DNA of 64,000 nucleotides, taken from assembly GCA_021014325.1 (NCBI GenBank), contig CM037467.1:1116001-1180000 (forward strand), read 5' to 3'. Position 1 is the first letter of the stretch, and every line of letters begins with the position of its first letter. Source of the stretch: Plazaster borealis (taxonomy: Eukaryota > Echinodermata > Asteroidea > Forcipulatida > Labidiasteridae). Positions 23,876 to 34,195 of this stretch are shown here, one piece after another. Under the pieces are notes generated by a model. That model searched no databases. It worked only from the letters and a program-made list of their open reading frames with translations, and was not told the DNA's origin. Made by a program: the position numbers and the translations under genes.

Positions 23876-24001
23876 TTAAACAGCTGCAATGATTGCGGCA
23901 TTGATCAGTAAACCGATAGAGACATAAGTTCCTGCCGTGGTAAACGAACCGCAGCCATTGTCAGTAGTGTCTCCCCGTGTCCCCAACTCCCCATTTGAAA
24001 T
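23876..24001 (-). CDS. possible terminal exon with GPI-type tail (left arm)
   Basis: Reading the minus strand, an acceptor CAG at 24002-24004 precedes 126 nt encoding 41 residues: a polar stretch (ISNGELGTRGDTTDNGC) and then a hydrophobic C-terminus YVSIGLLINAAIIAAV and stop. The right arm keeps the same frame (42891-43016). The tail resembles the last residues of the VWA protein at 48.6 kb (both Tyr, hydrophobics, Leu-Asn or Ile-Asn, then Ile-Ile-Ala). A possible preceding exon (residues like PQCVRKSVHGHAS) lies at about 24293-24353. No start or full gene is evident, so it may be a relic. Confidence 0.3.
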   Translation of the reverse strand: MSNGELGTRGDTTDNGCGSFTTAGTYVSIGLLINAAIIAAV

Positions 24002-24352
24002 CTGGACTTTTGGGATTGAACATTTCCAGACTAAAATGTTACATTTTATACGCTTTGATGTGATCATTTCAATGTTTTTAAAAACATTTTTTTCCCAATT
24101 ACACGCAGAAAAAGTATTTGTGTTTACACTCACGCCATACTATCTTATAAAAAGTAGTAAATTGCATAAAAGAGCGTTGAAAAGGGGCTTGTTTAAGGGA
24201 AAGGCAAACGGAAACTTGTCCAGAAGTACCACTCGTAAAAAATAAAGTAAAATAAAAATGGTGCACCCCTTTTGTGCCCCCTGAAACTGTACCTTGGTAA
24301 CGGCGCTGGCATGGCCATGTACGCTCTTACGAACACATTGTGGCAATCGTAT

Positions 24353-26063
24353 CTCCTATTGAAAATAGAAAAATACATTTTAGCAGTTGCAAACCGATTA
24401 CCAAACAAAAGGACCTATTGTATAAATGCAGAACAAGTACGGCCTGACGTATCAACCCTTGCAGAGTCTTTCTGGAAGACCAAATAACAACACAATTGTT
24501 TAACAACAGAAGCAGTGAAATGGAATGAACCTGTCAGCTTCTGGATGCATACGTGTTAGTTAGCCTTATAGACCCTATTGAAAATAGTGCAACCCTGGAT
24601 GAACCAACTTCACAAATCAAGGCCTTTTAAAAAAAAATTTTTTTATAACCGACAGCGGTTAACCGCCACTAACAGGTATAAAAAAAGCATTCAATATAAT
24701 AAATAAATAACCATTTCAGAAAACCAAAAAAGTAAAACATATAAAAGGACGCAAAAGTGATTTAGAATTAACATAAATAAAAATGTATATAAAATAAAGG
24801 TGTAAGTAATTCAACAATTATGCTACTTAACCTTTAAAATGTCCTAAATACGATCCACATCAAAAAGATCCACATCCACAAAAAGAAGATCCACATCAAT
24901 AACCAGAAGGAAGAAAAAAAAACCAGCTAGAAAACATCTATCAAAAAGCTATCTTCCTCAACATTCACATCAGTGAAACTAAGCCATAAATTCCAAACCA
25001 TATTAAAAAAAAAAATCATATCCTATACCAAAAAGAACCCGCAACAAAAAACGATGTAAAATCATCAGGAAAAAAGATAGCTTTAAGGTATAATAGTACA
25101 TCCAAAAAGACAATACAGTTGTATTAAAGGCACTGAACACGTTTGGAAATTGTTAAAGACCTGTGAAAATTTGGGCTCAATTGGTCATCGAAGTTGCAAG
25201 TAAATGATGAAAGAAAAAACACCATTGTTGTACAAATTTGTGTGCTCTCAGATAGGAATAAAAACTTCTTGCAAGAAGTTTTTATTATTTTAGTGAGAAA
25301 TTACCTTTTTCCAAAACTACATTACTTCAGAGGGAGTCGTTTCCTACAATGTTTTATACTATCTCCGTTGCTTGTTACCAAGTCAGTTTTTATGCTAGGC
25401 CTAATATTTGTTTCGAGTAATTACGAAACGTGTACAGTGCCTTTAAGCTGCGAGACACTCTAACATCACTATCAGTATAGTGCATAGGGTCAGAGATACA
25501 TCACCGTCTTTGAATGTTGATATTTTGGTTGAATATAATATTAATATTGAGACTTAATCATAACTCGGTTTATAAACAGTGTCTCTTTACATTTCAAATG
25601 TAGATCCTTTTTTACAACGGCTAAAATCATCAAACACACGATCAGGAATAAGGGTTTTACAAATTCATAGTAACGTTTTTATTCTTTTTAAACTAGTATT
25701 TTGTAGTAGTATTAGCATTTTAAAGTTTTTGATTTATTAAGGTTTTGTAAGTTTGGGAATTCATTTTTGTAGAAAAGGTGGGGTGGTATAGGCCTATCAA
25801 AAAAAAAATAATAATACATACATACAACGTCATCTTGCAGCATAAATCAAATTTAAGAATTCCAGTCATCTTTTGTTGTGAAGATGTCTGTCTGCGTTCC
25901 CATCCCTTCAATCGTGTTAGGTCTCCAACTCACTTTACTTTATCTCGTCACTAAATCCTTTCCATGTTTTCTCAGTGTTGTTTTTCGTTTCGTTTTAAAT
26001 ACTAAACCACAAGGGAAACTGACTGTGTAGAATTTCAAATGATTTTGGTTTGAGCAAAGAAAA
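24353..26063. other. non-coding part of left arm
   Basis: Mostly A-rich DNA. It includes a TTAAAGG-family MITE at about 25126-25447. No convincing gene. Confidence 0.4.
25126..25447. mobile_element. TTAAAGG-family MITE in left arm
   Basis: Ends TTAAAGGCACTGAACACG and CGTGTACAGTGCCTTTAA are inverted. The centre contains ACTTCTTGCAAGAAGT, shared with the copy at 51694-52065. Most of it is absent from the other arm, where only GTAAAGGCAATGTACACG remains near 42320. Confidence 0.75.
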
Positions 26064-26140
26064 ATTGACTAGAGCAGGATTTGAACCAACGACCTCTGGA
26101 TGATTACCGTGCCGGCGTTCTATATGAGCTATCTAGCCCT
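26064..26140 (-). repeat. tRNA-derived SINE head (left arm)
   Basis: On the minus strand: AGGGCTAGATAGCTCATAT, then GTTGGTTCAAATCCTGCTC at tRNA spacing, ending CTAGTCAA. A 77-nt tRNA-like fold is plausible but the A box is degenerate and flanking sequence is shared with other SINE copies. Confidence 0.6.
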
Positions 26141-26931
26141 ATGTTGGCGGTCTCCCTATTTTGTCAATATCTCTGTTCGGGGGTGCCAGTCAGAAGCCAT
26201 ACAACCCGTTAACTGCCGCTTCCCAGGTTGTATCGTATATATATGCTTGGGTAAGATCCCTTGCTACACGGCACCACTCTACTATCTTCACTTCACTTTC
26301 ACTTTACTTTACTTTATTTTCCACACAATCATGACAATGGATTTGAATAACACGAGAAACGGTTACATTTGTCAATATAGTTTACCATAACAGTAAATAC
26401 TTAAACCACCATATGGATGTGGAAGGGGTCCTTAAAAAGCAAAGCGGGTTTTCTTAGTTATATTGTTGAATTGATTTTACTTTCCTACTTTTTATCACTA
26501 AGTAATACATTCCCAACAACGTATCAATTTTTCATATGGTCATAAACCACGTTAAACTAAAATAATTGACAAAACAAAATCTTGCCCACGTAAATCCCCA
26601 TAATTATGGTTGGGACCACAATGGTCCCGGAAGTTCAAATATAATGTGCGAGACTTGCACAGTCTAGACTCAAAAACACACAACGAGAGACATTAGTGTC
26701 ATAATGACATTATACATTGTAATAGTACATGTAGCCTGGCCTTTAGTGTAGACACTGCATGTGGCCTATAGCTTCTAACCCCATAAGAAAAGCTCAGTTA
26801 TTAATGAAATATTTTTTTAACAGTTTGCTTTTTTATTTACGTCTAAAGAGAGATGGACTGGAGATGTTTTTCAAGGGAGGATCAACCGAACTCCACACTC
26901 TTTAAGGTTTATCAATTAATTCTAACACAAG

Positions 26932-27125
26932 GGCCCAATTTCAAAGAGCTGCCTAAGCAGAAAATATTGCTTATCAATAATTTTCTGCTCAGCAGAAATG
27001 AGCTAGATACCAGTCGTAAATTGTACTTGTGACATGGGAGTTTGGCTGGTAATCTTATTCTGGTAAGAATAATTTTGTTGCCTATTTACTTGTTGTGCTT
27101 AAGCAGCTCTATGGACTTGGGCCCA
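26932..27125. mobile_element. GGGCCC-type MITE (left arm)
   Basis: Begins GGGCCCAATTTCAAAGAGC and ends GACTTGGGCCCA with CTGCTCAGCAGAAATG inside. The right-arm copy is at 40140-40325. Confidence 0.65.
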
Positions 27126-27969
27126 GGTCTATGATACAAACTTTAAATAATCTATAAACTGTTTTTAAACCATAAATTGTATATCTGTCCCCAAAAAGGA
27201 CAATAGTTTCTCTCTAAATCGCAGGTTACAAAACCCCAAATAGTTTCTCAAAAGTAAGCTGTCATTGACATTGAAAGCTTTAGATAGTCAGGAAAAAAAG
27301 AAAGCTCACACAATCCTCACAATCTTGTATACAAAATAATGTGCTGTGACTGTAAAGTAATTGTTCACATAATGCAGTCACAAAGTATCGAAGTGAATGT
27401 ACAGAATGGTGAAAGGTTATTGTGCAAACATGCCTTTGCAAAGCAAGCGCGAAAAAACCTACTTTGGGGAATTCCAATTTCCAGGTTGTACTTCGACAAT
27501 AAACCTTTGAAGAATCATCAGATGAATGGTAATTTTATTTTGTAAATTTCAAGAAAACTGCGCGTATAAGGGCTTTGGTTTCAGGATTTTATTTTTCTGT
27601 TTTCTAGAAAGTGTCCACCAGATGTGATGACTTTTTCTTCAGCATTGATATCTTCTTTGAAAACGGAGAATGTTACTGGTTGTTTAAGAAATCTGTTCTC
27701 GAGTGCGGGGTCGTGGGTTCAAATCCTACCAGAGTATCCTGAGTGTGTATTATTATTTAAGTTTATTATAGTTTATTATTTTATTATATTAGTTTATTAT
27801 TATATTAGTTTATTATATGAACTAACAATAAACTGTCACTGCCTTTTTGTTGAGATAGAATGCTTGACAAATCATCGATAATGCTTTAGGAATTTTGTGT
27901 TACAAATTAAAGTAATTAATCAAGTAATTCCAGGTTATATCTCTGATTAAATAAAAATGATGTTGGTAA
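27126..27969. other. 3' flank of left transporter gene
   Basis: It contains a tRNA-like B-box fragment (GGGTTCAAATCC, about 27715) and an AT-rich TTTATTA repeat at about 27745-27820, both repeated in the right arm. No gene. Confidence 0.4.
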
Positions 27970-29364
27970 TTATTTGTTGATGGTTTGTATCATGACAGGT
28001 TTTTGTTCATAAGTAAATGGCATGTCTTCGTTAGTTGCTATCAAATGATATCCATCATCACCAAGGGCCTCGACACAGAAGCAATCCATGAAGTTAGGTC
28101 CATCTTTGGAGTCAAGATTCCGGAGCCAAAATGATAGTAGAGAAGTCATAATACAAGCTACGCCGATGGTGCAGACGGTACAGGAAGGTCCAAATAAAAA
28201 CGGAGCTACGAGAGGTCCAATAAGGAATGAACCACCCCAACCCAAGTTCACGAGAGAGAACACCAGGCCGTACGCTTCAGGATATCGCGTGACAGCGACC
28301 GTAGAGCACATAGTTATCAATATCAGGCGAGCTGCTTGTAATCCGAAGAAATACACAGCCAAGTAAACTGAAGCTACGGTGAGTGATGGGGAGAATTTGA
28401 CAAATACCAAGGGTAGTCCTGCTGTGCAAAGAGACACAGTGCAGAAGATCCATGTCAAGTCTTGGCTGAAGGTTCCGAGGACATAAGTGCAACATACGGT
28501 ACTCAATAGAACGGAGAATCCACACAATCCAAGTATGTGAGCTGTCGAAACTGTACCTTCTCCAAACATATATTTTACCCAAATTGCAAGGGAAGGTTCG
28601 AGTGCTGTATGTCCCAGACCCATTACCAAGAAACTTAATGAGACAATCAAAACTTGGACATCGAAAAGGGCTCGCCATTTCACAGAACGACGTTTCTTTA
28701 TGTCGACTTGTCTTGTTGTGGCGTCGTTAGTAGTCTCCTCCTCCCTGTGGAAATGTTCAGTTCGAAATGTCAACAACACACCCACAATGAGTACGAAATC
28801 AACAGGCAGGAACAAGAGGAAAAGACGGTTGCTGAGGTACCGGAAGAGCTCGCCTACGAGTAAGGCCGCGCATAAATTGAAAGATAACTTGTACATTGCC
28901 ACCCCAGTTACTATCGTGCATTCGAATGACGTACCATCCTCATAGACGTCTCTAATCCTGGCCATCGCCATGGTTTGGGTGCATGCGCTCACCACACCCT
29001 GCAAAACACGGTTAGTCAGTAAAATAAGTGGAGTTAAAGCTGCAAATCCGTATAGAAGACATTTCAATGTAGTAAAAAGTAACCCGAAGAGAATTACTAT
29101 ATCAAGTCCCCAACGGTCAGCAGCCAAACCAGCAACCGGAGAGAATAATACCTCCACCAATCCCGTCGATAAGAACGTAGCAGCTAAGGCGAATGTTGTG
29201 GTGCCTTTGGGTACCTCACTGATGGTAGCGTTACTGCTCTGTGACCACTGCACTTCTGTAAGAAGAGGCACAATGGCGCCATGCATACAGCTTTCCATAA
29301 ATAGACAGCCGATACTTGTGAAAACTCTTAACCACTTCTCGTAAATTCCTCCGTAAAAAATCAT
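27970..29364 (-). CDS. SLC18-like MFS transporter, intronless (left copy)
   Basis: 464 aa from the ATG at 29364; the frame is open a further 29 codons upstream, but without another ATG, and a GTTGCAG there could be an acceptor of a short first exon. Twelve hydrophobic segments fit the major facilitator fold. A lumenal loop after helix 1 carries an N-glycosylation site (SSNATIS). MFS motif A appears as GLAADRWGLD in the loop after helix 2. Helix 7 carries GHTALEPSLAIW, which resembles the LEP-x-LPIW motif of vesicular amine/acetylcholine transporters (SLC18). A central cytosolic loop is rich in Lys/Arg. The family role is proton-coupled antiport of amines or polyamines into vesicles; the substrate here is unknown. 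Lack of introns suggests a retrocopy or intron loss. Its twin is at 37903-39294. Confidence 0.85.
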   Translation of the reverse strand: MIFYGGIYEKWLRVFTSIGCLFMESCMHGAIVPLLTEVQWSQSSNATISEVPKGTTTFALAATFLSTGLVEVLFSPVAGLAADRWGLDIVILFGLLFTTLKCLLYGFAALTPLILLTNRVLQGVVSACTQTMAMARIRDVYEDGTSFECTIVTGVAMYKLSFNLCAALLVGELFRYLSNRLFLLFLPVDFVLIVGVLLTFRTEHFHREEETTNDATTRQVDIKKRRSVKWRALFDVQVLIVSLSFLVMGLGHTALEPSLAIWVKYMFGEGTVSTAHILGLCGFSVLLSTVCCTYVLGTFSQDLTWIFCTVSLCTAGLPLVFVKFSPSLTVASVYLAVYFFGLQAARLILITMCSTVAVTRYPEAYGLVFSLVNLGWGGSFLIGPLVAPFLFGPSCTVCTIGVACIMTSLLSFWLRNLDSKDGPNFMDCFCVEALGDDGYHLIATNEDMPFTYEQKPVMIQTINK

Positions 29365-30131
29365 TGCTTGGTAGTATGTAAAGTTTAAACTCAGTGTTCT
29401 GTGCGACTTGAGTTGACTAAGTAGACCTGCAACACATTTCAGATCGATCACGGTCTACTAACCTAAATTGAGGAACAGTCAATGAAATGCTACTGACGCT
29501 GGGGCCTATTTATGCGCATGTCTGGGCCCATTTTTGTGTGTGAGTATATCTGAAAAGATTTCCATGACAAAACTATTCTGGATCAAAGCCCTTTATTATA
29601 AATATATAATATAAAATATGATTGGCTGCACATTGCGCCACAACACCCTGTAAACCATCACATGGTGCTATGTAAAGGAGTAGGTATCACACTTCAGAAA
29701 CGTAGCTCCACGTTATACCTATAGAAGAAAAACATACTGACTGTCGAAGCGCCTTGATCGTCACCGAGTGACGGATATGATCGCTATATAATAAGCCAAA
29801 ATTATTTTGTAGAGGAGGGCTCCTGCAGGTTTTCGGTTGTAGCCCATGTCACACGGGGCAATTTTCTGGCAATCTTGGGGCAATAAAAATTGCTCAACCG
29901 GGTTGCTCACAGATTGCCGTGTGTGACATGCCGTGCAATTCGAAAGCAACATGCTGGCAACACAGAGGCAACGTAAATTTCGAGTAGAATGTCCTTCTAC
30001 TTTGTGGCAACCTTTGGTGGCAACCTCCAATCAGATTGCGCATAGAGGATGACGTCATTATTTCACTGCTAAAAAGTTTTCAGAAGGTAGCCATTTTTTT
30101 CTGTCGCCAGCTAGATTTTTCCGTCATCAAA

Positions 30132-31361
30132 ATGACTGATTCTAGTAAAATTGTGTGGTCATTTGACAAGGAAATTGTCATCATTGATTTCTACAGGGGT
30201 AAGTATCAGTTTCAGTATCAATTTAAGGCCTAGACTACAACGATTCGTGACAAAACGGTTATCGTAATTTAATTTTAAGCGCTAGTGTCTCCACGTCGTG
30301 TTGCATCTATTTCGTGATAAAATTGCGATTTAGAAATCCAGGCCTAACAACATTTAGTTCTTAGAAATCGTTGGAGGATTTAAACTAGTAACAAAACCTA
30401 ACGAAACACGTTTGCTTTAGGACCACAAATTACATTGGTTGGACCGTAGAGGTATAAATATAGGCTCCTAAATTAAATTGTTTACCTCGGGAGTCGGTCG
30501 ATGTCCCAGACCCATAGTCCCATGACAAATAACATGGATGGCCCATTATGGACGGTTTTTACTGTGTTGGACGAGTGTAGGCCTAGTAGTATTATTCCCA
30601 GGCGCGGATCCAGGGGGGCGTGGGGGGCGCACGCCCCCCCTTTTCATATAAAAAGAAAAAAAAAAAAAAAGAGGGGGAAAATAAAAAAATAGGGAGAGAG
30701 AGAGAAGGGGGGGGGGAGAAATGGGGTAACAAACTTCATTTATCATTTTGCTGCTTGGAATATTTTCACGCCCCCCCGTTTGGAAAATCCTGGATCCGCC
30801 CCTGATTCCACCCTCCTAATCCTAGTACTAGCAGTAGCAGTACTACATGTATATAAATAATTCCATTGGTCATTAGGCCTATATTACTGTACTACAATGT
30901 ATTGTATCTCATCGTCGTACAATATAGTTTTTTGCATTTTCCTACTTAAGATCGACAACAAATTAGTATCCTAAAACTAAAACTGAAAGTAAAGGCTTAG
31001 AATATAGAAGAAGCATATGACAACAAATATTCCCATCGTTTTCCAATTTTAATATTTATTGTACTTGTAGAATGCAGTCAAATGGAAACTTTGAAAGTTT
31101 TATAACAACATTGAGTGTATGTCTGAGCCTCATCATAAATCAACTTTAGCCCCAACCGAAAACAAAATTTATCTTGACTTATTAAAATTCGTATGGATTA
31201 ATTTTGCAGTAATTGTGGGAGATTTAAATTGTGTTTAATTGTTTACTAAAGAAATGTGGTTATTTACAGATCACCAAGGATTGTGGGATCCAAAGCATGT
31301 GGAGTATTGCAACAAGGTCAAGAGGGAGGTTACACTGTCCATGCACTGTCTAACCTTGTGA
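30132..31361 (+). pseudogene. MADF/Myb-like accessory protein of Harbinger element
   Basis: Exon 1 (30132-30198) starts with ATG and encodes a short acidic/hydrophobic helix ending IIDFYR at a GTAAGT donor. Exon 2 begins at 31270 after TTTACAG and continues DHQGLWDPKHVEYCNK, the Leu-Trp-Asp-Pro core of MADF domains. The frame stops at 31359-31361. One base shift there reopens a frame running to a possible donor near 31399, so a one-base indel has broken the gene. Such proteins bind DNA and help Harbinger transposases find element ends. Confidence 0.6.
30599..30804. mobile_element. nested GC-rich-ended MITE with 5-bp TSD
   Basis: Ends CAGGCGCGGATCCAGG and CCTGGATCCGCCCCTG are inverted; GGGGGGCG and CGCCCCCC follow inside. 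Direct repeats ATTCC (30594-30598 and 30805-30809) flank it. The centre is poly-A and purine-rich. It lies in the MADF gene intron. Confidence 0.85.
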
Positions 31362-32659
31362 CAAAATTGGGCAGTAGCTCTAAGGGAGTGCCGTTCACAG
31401 GTATACATTTTAAGACCAACAGCTTTATGGGCTAACGTAGGGGTATTACATTGTTGGAAAAATACAAGCTCATAAAATTCAAACCGTTTTCCTATTAGCA
31501 GGAGGCCAGGTAACAACGATTATGGGTTGACCCCTATGACGGAATTACATTTTTAAACGTTCAAATTACAAAACTCTTTCGGAGCGTGGTAGCAACCCCC
31601 CCCCAAAAAGGGATGACAAGTAACGCCAAAATTTGGTAAGAATCTCTGTGTGTGGGTTCTGAGTCATTTAACAACCATTGAAGCTCAACTTAAAATATAC
31701 TGCTATAATTATGTGGCCTAAGGTCTTTATCAAGATTAGAGCTATATGTACTAAAGAAAAATGATAGTTTAAAAACTAATTGTGAGCAGGGAGGGGTCTG
31801 GACTTCCCCACCCCACCCCGGGTCTCTCACTCCTGGATTTACGCCTGTATGGTTAAGTGAAGTTACATCTTTGTTATCCAGGCTTATGGGTTCCTTCCCC
31901 CTCACGATAAATCAACTCTGAAAGTTTATTTTATTTTTTATAGAGCACAATAAATTTAAAGAACACATGAAGTCTCTGTTTAAGGTTTTAACAATGTGCA
32001 CATGTTGAAATGCTTGTTGGTTTATTTTTGTTTACTAATAAAGAGTTCAGTTGTACTGATCGTAATAACACTACTTGATTTGCTTCCCTAATTATTTATT
32101 TTACTAAAAACATATGATTGCAGGCCCGATACTTCTTATTGCAGGGCAAGGCAGTTTTTCTAAAACAAAGAGCACCAAAATGACAAATTGAAATTGCTAT
32201 GGAACATCATCACAGGGCATGGAGGAAATTTCTCCTCTCAGATCTGTTTTCTCTTTCTGTAAAGTATCGGGCCTGTGATCACTGTGATTGCGTTTCTAAT
32301 TCTTGTAATAAATACATGAAAAAGGACCATCTCTTGTCAAAGCCTGTGTTTGTTTTTATTACAATCTAATTTATATATCCTGCAGCATCATCTTTGGCCC
32401 CTTAAAAAACCGCGAGGTTCTGTCCGCCAAAAATACACGACAGGAAGACATGGACAAAGGTCACAACCTAAGAACAAACGAAACGAAAGAACAACTGAAG
32501 ACTAGAGCCTATTATTACATACAGTTTTTTCTTCACTTATAAGATGCTAGTCCCGCATGACAACACATCCACCCGTAAGATCTTGCCAGTTAACTGGTCT
32601 CTCAATCTCTCTCAATCATCAACAGAGTTCAAGTTTCAAGTGAATTATGAATCATACGG

Positions 32660-33120
32660 GACCTGCATCCGAAAGATAGCCTAGTACAAATCAAAATATG
32701 TTCTTCCACTTTTGTTTTACTTAATAATCCAAACCCTAAGATGTTGCCATTTACTCTTCAGTAACATAAAAAGTACGAGTAAAGTTCTTAAAAGCTACTA
32801 TATTCAGTGTGTTTTCGTCCTAATATTTCTTGTTGAAAATAAACTTCTTTGCAAGAATTATAATAAGAGTAACGAGCATAGACGAGTCTTTTGAAAATCC
32901 AAAACAAATTTCTTTCACATTAAAAGTAATAGGGTTATTCTTAAATAAATACTGTCCCATTTAACCACTCTTAGTACTTGTTCCCCAAAAAACTTTCACT
33001 TCACCACATTCCCAGAATAAAGCAGTAACCTTAGTTTCCGGCTTTTCATTGCAGAAGAAGCACATTTCTGTTTCTTGTCTTCCAATTTTGTATAAGAATG
33101 TGTTTGTTGAATTGTGGGAA
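32660..33120 (-). pseudogene. decayed LINE 3' end (L1/Tx1-like C-terminus)
   Basis: Minus-strand translation at about 33110-32990 gives CFFCNEKPETKV and then ALFWECGEVKVFW. This matches the C-x2-C ... H-x-C zinc-binding tail pattern that follows the reverse transcriptase in L1/Tx1-type elements, with the His replaced. Further on, ILAKKFIFNKK and a terminal KQKW fit the same tail but are split by stops and frameshifts. Confidence 0.45.
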
Positions 33121-33291
33121 CAAGAATAATAAATTTAAATTTAAAATACTGTAATTTTGGATCTTGTCAATTTCATCTTGCATGTGCCTTTCGCCAGTTT
33201 TGGATGACTTTTTAATATATTTAAAAGCCTATAAAAGCTCTTTAAAGTAATATTGAATTTACAAAAAAACCCAATTAATTGCAAGGCCCAC

Positions 33292-33464
33292 CTGAAGCTT
33301 TGATTATCCTCCTCCGAGAGTTCCTTCAGTAAATTGCCAAAACAGCCCTGTTCTTTTCTTCGAAGAAGCCAATTTCTTGCCCACAATCTCCTTTTGGGGG
33401 GCTGACTTTCATCCTCCAACAATAAGACTAACAACGCAGCAGCTTTTTTTCGTTCAAGCGACAT
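33292..33464 (-). pseudogene. Harbinger transposase first exon remnant
   Basis: From an ATG at 33464 the minus strand encodes about 57 residues, including RRLWARNWLLRRKEQG and then LLKELSEEDNQSFR, the N-terminal helix-turn-helix region typical of PIF/Harbinger (HARBI1-like) transposases. It ends at a good donor (CAG then GTGGGC). No downstream exon with a DDE nuclease was found toward lower coordinates, where a LINE fragment now lies. The transposase is therefore non-functional here. Confidence 0.65.
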
Positions 33465-34127
33465 ACCGGGTAAGGGGAAAAAAGGTACGAACGACAAAAA
33501 TGCAGCGGAGACACACCCGATGTTGGAAGACAACAATGAAGATGGTAAGTGGTTAATTGCGTTCTCCGCAGTTAAAAATTATTATCCGCACTATTTGATT
33601 GCCCGATTTGCGTGCAATTTGGTTGCGCGGGCGTTGCTTCAAAATTGCCGCGTGTGTCATCAAAGTTGCGTCAACAAAAGTTGCCTCGACGTTGCCAGAA
33701 AAAAATTGCCGGCAACCTGGTTGCCAGAAAATTGCCCCGTGTGACAGGGGCTTTACACTTAAAAGGTTCGATTTGGGTGGGAGATTTACCAGACGCATTG
33801 ATATGCTAATGTTCCATTTTTTCCCCGGGGTTGGGTGGAATTGAATTATTTAGTGCCGTATACCGAATCAGAAGACAAGTCGTTTTTGGCAACATTGAGT
33901 ACCTTTTTTGAAAAGTTGATACGGGCACGAATTGTCCTATGTTTCGTATTATTTTATTTTATGACACATCAATTAGCACAGTTAGCGCCAATAACAGGAT
34001 GAAATGTGAATTGGGCAGAAATGTTCAGTTTTAGATGTGGGAGGAAAACTCCAATTCCCAATGGGGTCAACCATGCACGCAATCAGGTAGGGACTGAAAA
34101 CCCAATTTATATTCAAGGCTCCAGGCC

Positions 34128-34195
34128 TGAGGTGGGTTTCGCAGAGGTGAAAGGCATGGGAAGAAGCCACTGAACCAACCGCTGATCCAAATTTA
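34128..34195 (-). repeat. tRNA-like SINE fragment, B box deleted
   Basis: It is the paralog of 54292-54366 (shared GAGGTGAAAGGCATGG and CCACTGAACCAACCG) but lacks the stretch holding the B box. The deletion occurred after the block A/B duplication. Confidence 0.5.

Larger units (their letters stand above)
23184..29466. repeat. left arm of large inverted duplication
   Basis: This arm matches 37796-43765 in reverse complement across coding and non-coding DNA. The inner edge is near ATTTAGGTTAGTAGACC (29450-29466 and 37796-37812); the outer edge falls in the minisatellite. About 0.87 kb at 24547-25415 is missing from the other arm, and about 0.5 kb of the other arm is missing here. Confidence 0.93.
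29841..33752. mobile_element. PIF/Harbinger-type DNA transposon, decayed, 3.9 kb
   Basis: Terminal inverted repeats AGCCCATGTCACACGGGGC (left) and GCCCCGTGTGACAGGGGCT (right) continue through CAATTTTCTGGCAA. Paralogous block B at 53.92 kb reads straight across the site (GGTTGTTACACTT) with no insert. The flanks fit a 3-bp TTA target duplication with one-base ambiguity. Both ends hold many GGCAAC/GTTGCC words. Inside are remnants of a MADF-domain gene (+) and of a Harbinger transposase first exon (-), the two-gene layout of this superfamily, plus a nested MITE and a LINE fragment. The DDE nuclease domain is missing. Confidence 0.85.

Noticed and set aside
26064..26140. Functional tRNA gene
   Set aside because: A and B boxes are present, but the A box is degenerate, stems are poor and the same head with tail recurs in several places, as in a SINE.
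28088..29344. Several plus-strand ORFs of 80-124 codons across the left transporter, with mirror copies on the right
   Set aside because: They are antisense shadows of the transporter; the minus-strand frame alone has transmembrane segments and family motifs.
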